Positions 12,463-23,579 are shown, counted from the stretch's first letter. The stretch: DNA of 64,000 bases from Schizophyllum amplum (GCA_007026445.1 VDMD01000017.1:310001-374000); one strand, 5' to 3'. Numbers and translations: made by a program. The notes: generated by a model from the sequence alone, not told the origin.

Positions 12463-13574
12463 CCTGCAGCGGCGTAGATGGTGTGCTACTCCCGATGCCT
12501 GCCAGCAACAAGCATTTCGAGCCCGCCGGCAACAAGCAGCATCCGAGCATCTCGAGCTCAATGCGCAGTGTCATCTCGAGCTCGACGGGATCTCGAGTTC
12601 GACGCGTGTCATCTCGAGTTCGACGCGTGTCATCTCGAGTTCAACATGCGTCATCTCGAGCTGACCGCGCGTCCGGCGCGCGGCGTCTTCGCCTGACGCA
12701 GACCGCGTGTCCGGAAGACAATGCTCGTCGAGGATGTCTACGCCGTCCGCTTCGCATGAAGACGCCTGCATCCGTCCCGTTGCATCCACGCGAAAATGTG
12801 GCAGGATGGTTTGTCTGTCCGCGTCAGTCGTCCACGAACGAGAGTTCGCCTTGCGCTTGGGCGACGATTTGCGCATCTTGCCTGTGTAGGCGAAGCGCGT
12901 TTGCCGGTGTACGCCCATATCGACCGACGGTGGGGTGTCTCTTCACTACTACGTCGGCGCTCTCGGTGCTCAGACCTACTGTAGTCGTGCAGGCGTCATG
13001 CGAAATAGATTGACCGTGTTCACTGCACCTTGGGGGACTTGCATCGTCGTATGTAGGTATGGGGAGATCTTGTCTGTCCGAACAATTGCCGGAGCGTTCA
13101 GAGCAGACGGGAATGGTGTCGTGCCGAGACTGCTGGGAGATAATGCTCGCCACAGCTCAGCTACGTCGCTACGTACCTGTCAGTCTTGCTTCTTCACTCG
13201 CACTCGCTCGTCTGTTGCATGCAATAAATAACCATATATTTACAATGGCATACTATAAGTTAGAAGGAAAGGGGAAGCATAAGAAGGGGAAAACATAGGA
13301 CGAGGAGAGCATAGGTAAGGAAGAGAAAATATGGGCATGAAGGTGGCCCACCGACCGCGCGATGGCGCTGCAGTCAACAGTGTCACAGAATTAGGAGTGA
13401 ATAAGAAAAACTAGGAATATGATGATAGGCATGAAAGAGCGGCCGCGATTGGCGCTGGGGTAGTGAGATAGGCATGAATATATAGGCTGTATCGGTCAAA
13501 AGTTATAAGGAATGCGCGTATGGTACACGAGTGCGCCAGGCACTTGGAGGAATGTGTGAAAAAATGGGAAGGCT
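12364..13574. other. A2/B2 convergent 3' spacer
   Basis: Inverted copy of 1750-2897. It holds the 23-bp and 21-bp repeats listed separately, a short frame ending at 13231 shared with the A1 flank, and an AATAAA signal at 13223-13228. No convincing gene. Confidence 0.6.
12548..12663 (+). repeat. 21-bp tandem repeat (CATCTCGAGTTCGACGCGTG)
   Basis: Five or so units in the A2/B2 spacer. The equivalent B1/A1 spacer position (about 2790-2870) carries a more degenerate version. Confidence 0.8.
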
Positions 13575-15490
13575 CTACTTGCCCTTGCACCTGCCCTTCT
13601 TCTTGCTCTTCTTCTTGCCCTTGTCGGACTCCTCGTCGGAGTCCTTGTCGCGCAGGAAGGCAGGCGGCGGGATGTAATCGTCGTCGAAGTTGTCCGCGAG
13701 CGCCCGCCTCCTGATGCGCGGCTTCTTCCGCGCGGGCAGAGGCTCGTCGTCGCTGTCCTCGTCGGTCCTGTCTGTAGCGCGCCGTGCGTTCTTCGCTTGC
13801 GGCTTGGACGGCCCGGCTTCGTTGGTCGTGGATGGGGCCCCTGTAAGGACTTGGCTCTTGCGTTTGCGCGGACGTAGCTCTCGGACGCCCACGCGCGTCG
13901 GTGCCGACGAGTCTTGCGATGGTAAGGCGGAAGGATCGGGCGCGGCTGCTGCGTCGTTCTTGTCTGTGGCGCTTGCCTGCATCGCGGCGGCGGCGGAGGC
14001 CTCTCGAATACCTGCTTGACTCCTCGTGCGCTTGGGCTGTCGGCGTGTGGGCTGGGTGGGCACCTTCGAATGAAGTGAAGGCCCAGAAGGAGCTTCGGTC
14101 GCAGGAGTGGTGCCGACTGCCCCGGTAGATCTTGTCGGTCGCTTTGGCATAGGCAGGACGTTGCGCCCCTTCTCGGGTGCGGTCCGGACACCACCCTTAC
14201 GAGCAGCAGCGTTCTTGCTGGTCGTGAAAGGCATTCTGCCAACAGGAGGAGAGTCCAAGTCATTTGGCGGAAGGTCATCAAAGTCAGACGCATCGAAATC
14301 GGGCCCGTCAGCGTCGGCGGACGAGGGAGCTGCCGCAGCGGGGCCTCCGAATAGAGCACGATGTGCCTCCTCATCGCCAGCGGTGTCGGCGGCGGTCGGT
14401 GAGAGAGGAGCCTGTGGCGCGCACTTCTTCGCGCGCTTCGCCTTCGGCGGCGGGTGCACATGGCCAGGCTCGGCTTCGCCGAACCAATGCGAGACAGCAG
14501 GCCAGATCACTTCGTTAAACTCCAGGATGTCCTCGAGTGGGATGCCGACACTCTGATCCTCGACATGCTGAAGTTTGAGCCGGTAGCGCATCTTGACAGC
14601 GTAGTCGAAGATGGTAAAGACAGGGTTGGTGTGATTGACGCGGTCGAAGCCCTGACAGCCCGTCACGAAGTCATGCCTCGTCGGGGGCTCAATGGGAATC
14701 GGGCCGATGGTGCGTGGGGCGCGGGTGATGTCTGGGTAGGGCCGACGTACAGCATTGTTGTAGATCGGAGTGCTGTAGTAGTGCATGTTCGCAAACATAT
14801 ACACGTCGTACCGGAAGAGTCGTTCTTGAAATATCTGTGGGTTGTCTGTCAGAGCGTGCGTCCAGCGCAACATCTCACGTGTCACGGACCTGCTCGGGTT
14901 TCAATCTCAGTGCCAGCCCTTTGACGAGACGGTCGATCATGCCGGGCATGTCCTTGAGTTTGTACGACAAGTGACCTGAGCCAAGGATCCCGAGCGGCCC
15001 ATCCGCCCCGTCAAATATGGAGTGCAGAGACGAGCAGACTGCGGACGATGACTTAGTACCAGGGATAGTTTGAAGACCCGAACGCACCGAGATCAGTGTT
15101 CACAGTGCGATCCAGGTTTTTCGTCCCGATGCTGTCTGTAAAATGTCTCCCCTGCAGAGAAGACATTGGTATTGCATGCAAAGAAGAGACTAGAGAGACA
15201 CTTACAATGTCCTTGTGCTTGCCAGACAGTAGCGAGAACGGCGCAAAATGAATCTTATGCACACGCCACCAGTCGCTGTGCCGGCCCGAGATAGCGCAAG
15301 ACTCTTGGCCGATGAGTGCTAGGAGCTTGCGTTTGTGTTTGGAGTCGCGATTTCGCTTTCGCTGTTCTGGAGTGACAGGGAACGACCCAATGGGCTGTAC
15401 TGCCTTGTTGCTTGGTAGAGGGCGTGGAGCCAGAGGAAGCTGCCAAGTGGGCTGCCCGCCAGCGGGCGCTTCCTGGTCAACGGAGCTCAT
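13575..15490 (-). CDS. B2: HNH_2-like nuclease-family protein with basic tail
   Basis: The start MSSVDQEAPAGG at 15490 sits about 70 bp below a TATA-like box. The first exon ends in a basic stretch, then LALIGQESCAISGRHSDWW and VHKIHFAPFSL, the Cys and His strands of the core. Next come GRHFTDSIG and VNTDL, then VCSSLHSIFDGADG across an intron, the Asn and Leu-His..Phe-Asp end. The last exon (about 14830-13575) carries NHTNPVFTIFDYAVKMRYR, WPAVSHWF and a long tail with LRPRKRKSQ, KKPRIRRR, YIPPPAFLR and a Lys-rich end. It shares a 443-bp upstream region head to head with A3 and faces A2 tail to tail. Function unknown; the motifs are compatible with an active HNH nuclease. Confidence 0.78.
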
Positions 15491-15933
15491 GGCGAGCAAA
15501 AAGAGAGGAAAGACGATGGTGGTTGAAGGAGAAAGGCACAGCAGCGGCACGTACTCATTATATAGCAGAATCCATAATCATCAGCGACGGTCCATTGTCT
15601 GGCATATGGCCGGCCTCGCCGTCTCCGCAGATCAAATTTGTCGCCCAATAAGGCAGTCCAATGTCTGAGAGCACTGTAGTTCGAGTCATCTCGTCGGCTA
15701 AGCGAGGTCACGGCGCGCGGTGGAAGGCTGCCGGGGCAACTGGGAAAGGCGAACAATGGATCGCGTCGGTCACGATGCGTGACGGGTTGGCTGATGGCAG
15801 TGATGGAGAATGGACGGCGCGGGACACGAGGCCGACCGCCGGTCCGCGCATTCCAACGCATTCCGCCCTTTGCTTCCCACTTCCATCCGCCACTTTCGCA
15901 GTCGCTTCCACAAGCCCCGCTCGCATTCACGTC
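15491..15933. promoter_or_regulatory. Bidirectional promoter region B2/A3
   Basis: 443 bp between the two start codons. On the B2 side a CTATATAA box lies at 15565-15558 (minus strand). A CCAAT sits at 15645-15649. I see no clear TATA box on the A3 side. Confidence 0.55.
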
Positions 15934-17301
15934 ATGCTCCAGTATAAAAGCCATTTCGCCGAGAACAAATGCATAATGTCTGGAGCTACAACTGAGCTCT
16001 CCCGCGCTATCCTCATCCCGGATGAGGTCGTAGACAATAATGAATCTCAGGTAGGACCACGTGAACTGTGCGCATCACAACTTCTTACGACGGTATTCTC
16101 AATGTAGGTCGCTTGTATGGAATGGATATTTGGCCTTCCGCGAGGTGGTCTGCCCTATTACTTGAATTCGCCAGAAAGTGGCATTGTCCGTGCGTCGAAG
16201 ATTTATCTGATCTTGCTTTCCCGGGCTCTAACAGGTGTGTACAGTGCAAGAAGATATATGTAAACTCTACTGCAAAGGAGAGTTCATCCTGGTGCCAACG
16301 TTCAAGACATACGTGGACTCAATGAAGATCATGGAAGAAGTGAAAGATCGCAAGGAAACCGACCGATCACCGCGACGCCCGCTCACTGCAGTAAGCACGC
16401 AGAATTGGTGATCCCGACCCGCAAGCTCATACTCAACTTATTTACTTAGTTTGCACCTGCCGACGGTCTATATCGCTATGTCTTCATTCCATGCGGCGCA
16501 GCTGCCCGTGCTCTCCTCAAGCAACTCAATCTGGAGCCACAATCCAATGAGGATCTCAACGGAAGAGTGTTCCCGCTGGACGGTAAACCTTGTCTAGAAG
16601 GCAGCGCCAAATACCCCGTCTTCAAATGCCGTGCTCATCCATTCTCGGTTTCCGCCTCCGCCAACAGGGCATTCCTGACGAGACGTGGCACACCACTTAC
16701 CGACCAATGGCACGCACTCGCCCGTCGAATCGTTGAGCAGTGGGAACAACAGCTCATACAACCTCCGCGATGGTTCGTCGAAGAACCAACGCTTGGAGAA
16801 GATGATTCGCAGCTGAGTTCTACGGAGGCGACGGGATACTGCGCATCTGCGCCCGAAGACGACGTCTGTGCGAAGCCTCTTACTGTCGTCGCAGTTTATG
16901 GCGGTGCTTGTGAAGAGCATGACTCGCAGAGGGTCGACTCGTGGGTCAACAACGTCGATCCTGACGCTCCGGACCCCAACGCGCCACTCCCATCCGAGGA
17001 GTATTCCAAGACGACTTCGATCCGCACGAGGCAGTCGCTACAGCGATCCCCGCTGAAGCTGCGTCGCTCCCACCGCCTTCGCGCGAAAGCGTGCCCATAC
17101 GCTTCGCCCTCTCCCGATTGCTGCCCCCACCCGCCCTCGCCTCCGCGCAGGGTGGCATCTGCTCTCCGGTATCGCGACATCCTCCGCAACCCGCCCGCGT
17201 GGGCGAAACGCAATGGCGAGTTCCCGACGCCCACATTCTCGAGCAACGACTGGGCATACTTCAGCCATCGCATCGCTCTAAATGCACCTGCTGCCACATA
17301 G
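15934..17301 (+). CDS. A3: pseudo-HNH family protein (398 aa)
   Basis: Four exons: 15934-16050, 16108-16189, 16245-16390 and 16450-17301. They join to 398 residues without a break. Exon 1 reads MLQYKSHFAENKCIMSGAT, then LSRAILIPDE. Exons 2-3 give VACMEWIFGLPRGGLPYYL, SPESGIV, LQEDICKLYCKGEFILVPTF. Ile and Cys stand at the two catalytic His positions. Exon 4 starts FAPADGLYRYVFIP, has AHPFSVSASANRA, PPRWFVEEP, and ends with CPYASPSP, RYRDILRNPPAWAKR, FPTPTF, SNDWAYF and ALNAPAAT. It is divergent from B2 and first of a tandem series with A4-A6. Role unknown; a protein partner of B2 is the natural guess from the shared promoter. Confidence 0.85.
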
Positions 17302-18280
17302 GCCCCTCTTCGTCACATCACGACCGCGCCATTCGGACCCTCGAGTATCTCGGGTCAGCAGCAAGCCGCTGCTGTGCGCGCATATACCAATACGGAGCGC
17401 GACGCACTCCTATGCCGGAGCCATCCAGCGAGGCGCCATCATCGTGCTGTCTCTACGCCATTAATAGCACTATAATGATGAGTGGGTGGCCTCCTGCTAT
17501 CCTCGCATCTACGGACAGCCTCCGTCGTGTCCAGACCAACGCTCGGCTGGTGGCGTACCTACGACTACCGTCGTACCCTGCGATGAGTAGTGCACGTTCG
17601 GCGATGTGGTGACTACACCGGGATCCATTACCTGCCCGCAAGTCCATAGCACCTCGCCAGGCGTCGCATCATGTACTTCGCTTACGTTGCAGTACTTCGC
17701 ACGTTCCCGGAGCTGAAGATATCGGATAGGATGGTAGCGATGATGCTTTGGATGTTCAAGTAGAATACGTATATACGAGAACAGGACGTGTGTACAATGT
17801 CGTATATTGATCGCGGCTGCTCCCACGTCGCAGCTATCCACGAATATACTAGCGACTCCTGAGTCCTGACTCGAAACTCGCTTTCGCGCTGACTCCTTGT
17901 CATTCTTGACGCGAAGCCCTGGGACGATGAGAGACGCTCTTGAGACGATTCGTGCAATCATGCTGTTGGTCAGAAGGAGTTTTCACCTTATTGATTTGGC
18001 TCGAGCCTCACGCTCTTTAGAGACTTAGGTATACGTAAAATGCTTGCGTCGATACGCCGGTCCTGAAAACTGAAGGCCTCTGGAGCTAATCTAAGTAGTG
18101 AGTTACTAATACGAGCTCTGGAATCTGAGTTAACTTCAACCATTTGTGGTCGCATGATTTGCACGTGATGTCGGCAGCAACCGAGTCTGAGTTTGAATGT
18201 TTGCGGATTCTCACAGTCTGTCTCCGACCTCCATCTTCCGCTCTTCCAGCCGCATCCACCAGGCCTCTTTCGCTCACGTC
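17302..18280. other. A3/A4 intergenic, tandem-array unit
   Basis: The first 490 bp match the 3' flanks of A4 (19658 on) and A5 (22931 on). The second part (about 17800-18280) matches the 5' flanks of A5 (21053-21561) and A6 (25164-25474). No gene seen. Confidence 0.65.
18162..18176 (+). promoter_or_regulatory. Conserved upstream element of A4 (CACGTGATGTCGGCA)
   Basis: A CACGTG E-box-type palindrome with a conserved right flank, 119 bp before the A4 ATG. The same 15 bp occurs before A5 and A6. Such sites are bound by bHLH factors in fungi; binding here is inferred. Confidence 0.45.
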
Positions 18281-19657
18281 ATGCTAGAATTTAGAAGACA
18301 TCCAGATGAAAACAAATGCGCGATGTCTGGGGCTACGACAGAGCTCTCCCGCGCTTCCCTCATCCCTGATGAAGTTGTGGACAATGAAGAATCCAAGGTA
18401 TGCTTGCTTTGCCTCTTTGTCCACATGCTGTCTTATGGCGGGGGGATTCTAAATGTAGATTGCCTGTATGAGTGGATATATGGGCTTCCGCGAGGTGGCC
18501 TGCCTTACTACCTGAACTCGCCAGAAAATGGAATGATCCGTGCGTTGAAAGTATCAGCACATTCTGATATCACGGCTCTCTAACCAACCTCTATAGTTCG
18601 GAAGAAAATCTGCGAAATGTATGGCGCAGCCGACTTTGTCTTGGTGCCAACGTTCAAGACATATGTGGATGTGATGAAGTTTGTGGATGGGGTCAAGAAT
18701 CGCAAAGAAAGCGACAAATCTCCTCGTCGTCCGCTCACTGCAGTAAGTCCGCGTAGTTTGGGGCACAGTGCAGCCATATTATGACTGACACGGCTCATGC
18801 AGCTTACATCTCCCGGCAACGTCTATCGCTATGTCTTCATTCCGTGCAATAAAGCTGCACATGCTCTTCGGAAACGATTCGGCCTTCGACCGCAGACCTA
18901 CGACGACTTGAATGAAGGAATTTTCCCGTTGGATGGCAAACCTTGCGTGGCAGGAAGCGATCGGTTTCCGGTCCTCGAGAGTCGGGCTCACCCTTTCTCG
19001 GTATCTGTCTTCGCCGACAAGGTTTACGCCACGCGGCGCAGAAAACCGCTCACCGACCAATGGCGTGCGCTCGTTCGCCGAATCGTTGACCAATGGCAGC
19101 AACAGCTCGTTCGACCTCCTCAATGGTTCGTTGACGAGCCAAAGCTCGGAGATGACGACTCCGAGCTGAGTGCCACTGAAGCGACAGGGTATTGTCCACT
19201 TCCCCAGAATAACACTGTCGACCCCAAACCCTTCATGTTCGTCAATGTAGAAGGCGATAATTGCAGCGAGCATCACTCGAAGAAGGTCGGCTCATGGATT
19301 GACATTGTTGATCCAAACGCCCCGGACCCTAACGCACCACTTCCATCCGAGGAGGAGTACTCCAAGACGACGACGGTCCGCACGAAGCAGTCGTTACAGC
19401 GCTCCCCGCTGAAGCTGCGTCGCTCACACCGCCTGCGCGCCAAAGCATGTCCGTACGCTTCGGCTTCTCCCGATCGCTGCCCCTACCCGCCCTCGCCTCC
19501 GCGCAGAGTGGCATCTGCTCTGCGGTATCGCGACATCCTCCGCAACCCGCCCGCGTGGGTGAAACGCAATGGCGAGTTCCCGACGCCCACATTCTCGAGC
19601 AACGACTGGGCGTACTTCAGCCATCGCATCGCTCTAAATGCACCTGCTACCACATAG
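18281..19657 (+). CDS. A4: pseudo-HNH family protein with a 1-nt deletion in exon 2
   Basis: Exon 1 (18281-18397) reads MLEFRRHPDENKCAMSGAT and LSRASLIPDE. Compared with A5, one G is missing at about 18470 (TGTATGAGTGG against TGCATGGAGTGG), which breaks the usual exon-2 frame. An AG at 18471-18472 gives an in-frame acceptor starting WIYGLPRGGLPYYL and costing about five residues (the VACME equivalent). Exon 3 reads LRKKICEMYGAADFVLVPTF: again no His. Exon 4 (from about 18801) is open to the stop at 19657 with LTSPGNVYRYVFIP, AHPFSVSVFADKV, PPQWFVDEPKL and the standard tail to ALNAPATT. It could be functional through the shifted acceptor, or a young pseudogene. Confidence 0.7.
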
Positions 19658-20172
19658 GCCCCTCTTCGTCGCATCACGACCGCGCCGTTCGGACCCTCGA
19701 GTATCTCGGGTCAGCAGCAAGCCGCTGCTGTGCGCGCATATACCCATACGGAGCGCGACGCACTCCTACGCCGGAGCCATTCAGCGAGGCGCCATCATCT
19801 TGCTGTCCCTACGCAATCAACGTTGTAGCTCCCCACTGTAATGATGAGTGGGCGGCCTCCCGCTATCTTCGCATCTACGGACAGCCTCCGTCGTGTCTAG
19901 ACCAACCCTCGGCCGATGGCGTACCTACGGCGTACCGTCGTACCCTGCGATGAGTAGTGCACATTCGGCGATGTGGTCACTGCACCGGGAACCATTATCT
20001 GCCCGCAAGTCTGTAGAAACTCGCCAGGCGTCGCATCATGTACTTCGCTTTTCGGAGCTGGCCATATCGAGGGCGGATGACAGCGATGGTGCTTTGGATG
20101 TAGAAGAAGAATACATGTATAACCATTGTCCAACTTAGCACAGGACATGCACAAACGTCGTACTTTGACCGC
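19658..20172. other. A4 3' flank
   Basis: Direct repeat of the A3 and A5 3' flanks. It ends at the CCGC target duplication of the LTR insertion. Confidence 0.65.
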
Positions 20173-21052
20173 TGTCAGGAGAGATTATGGTTTGCATTGC
20201 CCGAGATCACGCACTCAGGCGGAAGAGCTCGCCGACGCCACAATTATTCGTTCAACGGCAAAGACCGAGGTCGCGCACGTGACAGTCATGTGTGAGTGCC
20301 CCGGATGATGCCGGTGTCACGAGAATCAACCACCAGTTTCGGGACGACCCGAGAATCTTCCCCCGCGTTCTTCCACCTTCTTTTGTAGCGTAGAAAGTTC
20401 GAGTACCTTCTATAGACAGGGTATATAAGCCGTGAAAAGCGGCCAAACAATAACAACACACCTTGACCTTAGATTTATACCTCGCGTCTGACGCCGCGAG
20501 TCCCTGTAAGCCTCAAGAACCGTAAGAGAGAGGACCCCCGAGTCCTTAGATAGCTTCTTTACGTTACTGTAAGCTAGAGTACTCAGATTTTGCCCGAAGA
20601 AGATTGCCGCAAGCCGAGAATCGAACCCGCCGACGCCGCCGCTTTCCGCCGATTACGCCGACCGCTGCTCGCTCCCGACAACGGTTATCAGACCTTGCCC
20701 GCCGTTGCCGCCCTCAGACGCCGAACTCAGTCCAAGGCAGGAGCCAACACTCTAACTGAGTGCCAAAACGTTCTTCGACTCTTCCCGTGTTATTTTCCCA
20801 CAGCCTCATCTTCCCGTCGCCGCCGCCGTCGTCGTTGCGGTCACGTGACTTCGATTCGTCGCCCGGCTCCCCAGCACCATTTTTCCTCCGTCCGGCGCCT
20901 CGCCACTCGACTCTCCCCGAACTAAGGCTGACCTTTATTTGGTCTCTCGCCCTCTCTCCCTCGTTTCGTACTCTCCTCCTAGAACCTGCGAGATTCTCCC
21001 TATTACCGGGACTTCTCAAGGCCAGTTGTATTAAACACAAATAAGGCTGACA
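20173..21052. mobile_element. 880-bp solo-LTR-like insertion
   Basis: The element begins TGTCAG and ends CTGACA. It is flanked by CCGC at 20169-20172 and 21053-21056. The undisturbed site is visible in the A3 and A5 flanks (TTGATCGCGGCTGC type), which confirms an insertion. Inside is a TATATAAG box at about 20431. No gag or pol frame is present. The TG..CA ends, TATA box and 4-bp duplication fit a lone LTR of a Gypsy- or Copia-type element. A TTATCAGACC word near 20687 resembles a primer-binding site, so a deleted two-part element is also possible. Confidence 0.7.
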
Positions 21053-21561
21053 CCGCGGCTGCTCCCACGTCGCAGTTCGTCTACGAATATCACTAACAAT
21101 TTCTGACTTGCAACTCACTTTTGCGTAAACTCCTTGTCATTGACTTATTTTTGACGTGAAGCTCTGGGACGATGATCGGAGAGAGGCTCTTGAGGAGACG
21201 GTCCGTGAAATCATGCTGTTGGCCGCCCAGTTGGTCAGAAGGATGCTTCACTTAGTTGATTTGGCTTGAGCCTCACACTCTTCAGAGATTCATGTATCCG
21301 TACATCTACTCACGGGCATCGCTTGTGTCAATACTTCCTGGATACCAAAAGCCTCTGGAGCCAGTTCCAAGTTCTGGATCTGATTACCTCATTCAACCAC
21401 TTGTGGCGTGACTTACACGTGATGTCGGCATCAGCCGAATCTGAGTTTCAATCACGCTCAAATCACGCTTGCAACCTGAATGTTATGATTCAAGATTTTT
21501 TGTCTCCTACTTCCATCTCCCAGTTTTCCGGTCGCACTCGCGAGCCCCATTCTCATATACT
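21053..21561. promoter_or_regulatory. A5 upstream region
   Basis: Repeats the A4 upstream region (about 17815-18280) and includes the CACGTG element listed separately. Confidence 0.55.
21416..21430 (+). promoter_or_regulatory. Conserved upstream element of A5 (CACGTGATGTCGGCA)
   Basis: Same 15-bp word as before A4 and A6, 146 bp before the A5 ATG. Confidence 0.45.
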
Positions 21562-22930
21562 ATGCTGCTGTATAAAAGCCATCCCGCTGAGAACAAATGT
21601 ATCATCTCTGGGGCTACGATTGAGCTCTCCCGCGCTCCCCTCATCCCGGATGAGGTCGTACATGACGAATCCCAGGTATGGCCGCATCGTCCTTTGTCAA
21701 CATATCTTCTGATGGCGAGCAACTTCTCAAATCAGACTGCTTGCATGGAGTGGATATATGGCCTGCCGCGAGGCGGTCTACCTTACTATATGAACTCGCC
21801 AGAAAATGGAATGATCCGTACGTCAGAAATTCATCGTGTCTTAGGTCCATGGTGGTCTGATCAGCTTGTGTAGTTCAAGAAGACATTTGCGAAATGTACT
21901 GCCTGGCCGACTTTGTCTTGGTGCCGACGTTCAAGACGTATGTGGACGTGATGAAGTTTATGGAGAGGGTGAAGAATCGCAAAGAAAGCGACAGATCGCC
22001 TCGCCGTCCGCTCACTGCAGTAAGTCCGCGCGATTTGGGAACACGATAGCAACGCTGATATTGACACTACCAACGCAGCTTACCTCTCCCGACAAGCTGT
22101 ATCGCTATGTTTTCATCCCGTGCAATGAAGCTGGGCGTGCTCTTCAGAGGCGGTTCGGCCTGCAACCGCAGACCTACGAGGACCTGAACGAGGGAATATT
22201 CCCGTTAGACGGCAAACCTTGCGTGGCAGGCAGTGACCGGTTCCATGTTCTGGAAAGCCGTGCTCACCCTTTCTCGGTATCCGTCTACGCCGACAAGGTG
22301 TATGCGACGCGGCGCAGCAGACCTCTCACCGATCAGTGGCGTGCTCTAGTTCGTCGGATCGTCGACCAATGGCAAGAACAGCTCGTGCAACCTCCTCAGT
22401 GGTTTGTCGACGAACCAAAGCTCGGAGAGGATGACTCGGAGCTGAGTGCTACTGAAGCGATGGGATACTGTCTGCGTCCTCCCAATGACCCTGTTGGCGC
22501 CAAGCCTCTCACTGCTGTTGCTATACATGGTGATGATCACGACGAGCATTATTGGCAGAAGGTTGGCTCGTGGGTCGACAACGTTGATCCAAACGCCCCG
22601 AACCCGAACGCACCGCTTCCTTCCGAAAAGGACTCCAAGACGACCACAGCCCGTACGAAGCAGTCGTTACAGCGATCCCCGCTGAAACTGCGTCGCTCCC
22701 ACCGCCTTCGCGCCAAAGCGTGTCCGTACGCTTCGGCTTCTCCCGATTGCTGCCCCTACCCGCCCTCGCCTCCGCGCAGAGTGGCATCTGCTCTGCGGTA
22801 TCGTGACGTCGTCCGCAACCCACCCGCGTGGGCGAAACGCGATGGCGAGTTCCCGACGCCCACGTTCTCGAGCAACGACTGGGCGTACTTCAGCCACCGC
22901 ATCGCTCTGAATGCGCCTACCACCACATAG
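21562..22930 (+). CDS. A5: pseudo-HNH family protein
   Basis: The exon pattern is as in A3. Exon 1 reads MLLYKSHPAENKCIISGAT and LSRAPLIPDE, so Pro takes the first His position. Exon 2 gives TACMEWIYGLPRGGLPYYM and SPENGMI, exon 3 LQEDICEMYCLADFVLVPTF with Cys at the second. Exon 4 begins LTSPDKLYRYVFIP, has AHPFSVSVYADKV, LTDQWRALVRRIVDQW, PPQWFVDEPKL, an acidic SEKDSK linker, then LRRSHRLRAKACPYASASP, RYRDVVRNPPAWAKR, FPTPTF, SNDWAYF and ALNAPTTT. All four exons stay open. It has no B partner next to it. Its middle C-terminal segment is nearly identical to A6. Confidence 0.85.
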
Positions 22931-23579
22931 GTCACGCTTCGTCGTCGCATCACGGTCGCGCCGTTCAGACCCCCGGATACGTCGGGTCATCACCGAGCGG
23001 TCATCGTCCGCTCATACACTATCGCGGCGCGCGACGCCCTCATACGCCGGAGCCATTCAGCGAGGCGCCATCATCGTGCTGTCCCTACGCAACCAACGTT
23101 GTACCTCATCGCTCGAATAATGAGTGGGCGGCCTCCCGCTATCTTCGCATCTATGGACAACCTCCGTCGTGTCCAGACCGACGCTCGGCCGATGGCGTAC
23201 CGTCGTATCCTACGATGAGTAGTGCACATTCGGCGATGTGGTCACTACACCGGCACCCATCACCTGCCCGCCAGCCTATAGACCCTCGTCAGTCATGTAC
23301 TATGCTTACGTTTCGGCATTTCGCACATACTCGGAGCTGGAGTTTTTGGGCGCGTGGCAGCGATGATGCTTGGGACGATGAAGAAGAATGCAAATATTTA
23401 TACCCAGTATATACCTAGCGTCCAGCTTAGAACAGGACGTACTATATAAACGTCATACATTGATCGCGGCTGCTCTAACGGCGCAGGTGATCCCCCGAAA
23501 TCACTAGCAGGTTCTGACATTGAAGCATTTCTGCGCGCAAGCTCCTTGTCACTTTTGTCATTGGCGTGAACTTGAGCTC
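22931..23579. other. A5 3' flank
   Basis: Repeats the A3 and A4 3' flanks up to the transposon edge. No gene. Confidence 0.6.

Noticed and set aside
13575..17301. Divergent gene pair as a homeodomain mating-type (HD1/HD2) locus
   Set aside because: Neither A nor B has a homeodomain helix 3 (WFxNxR). Both have HNH-like cores.
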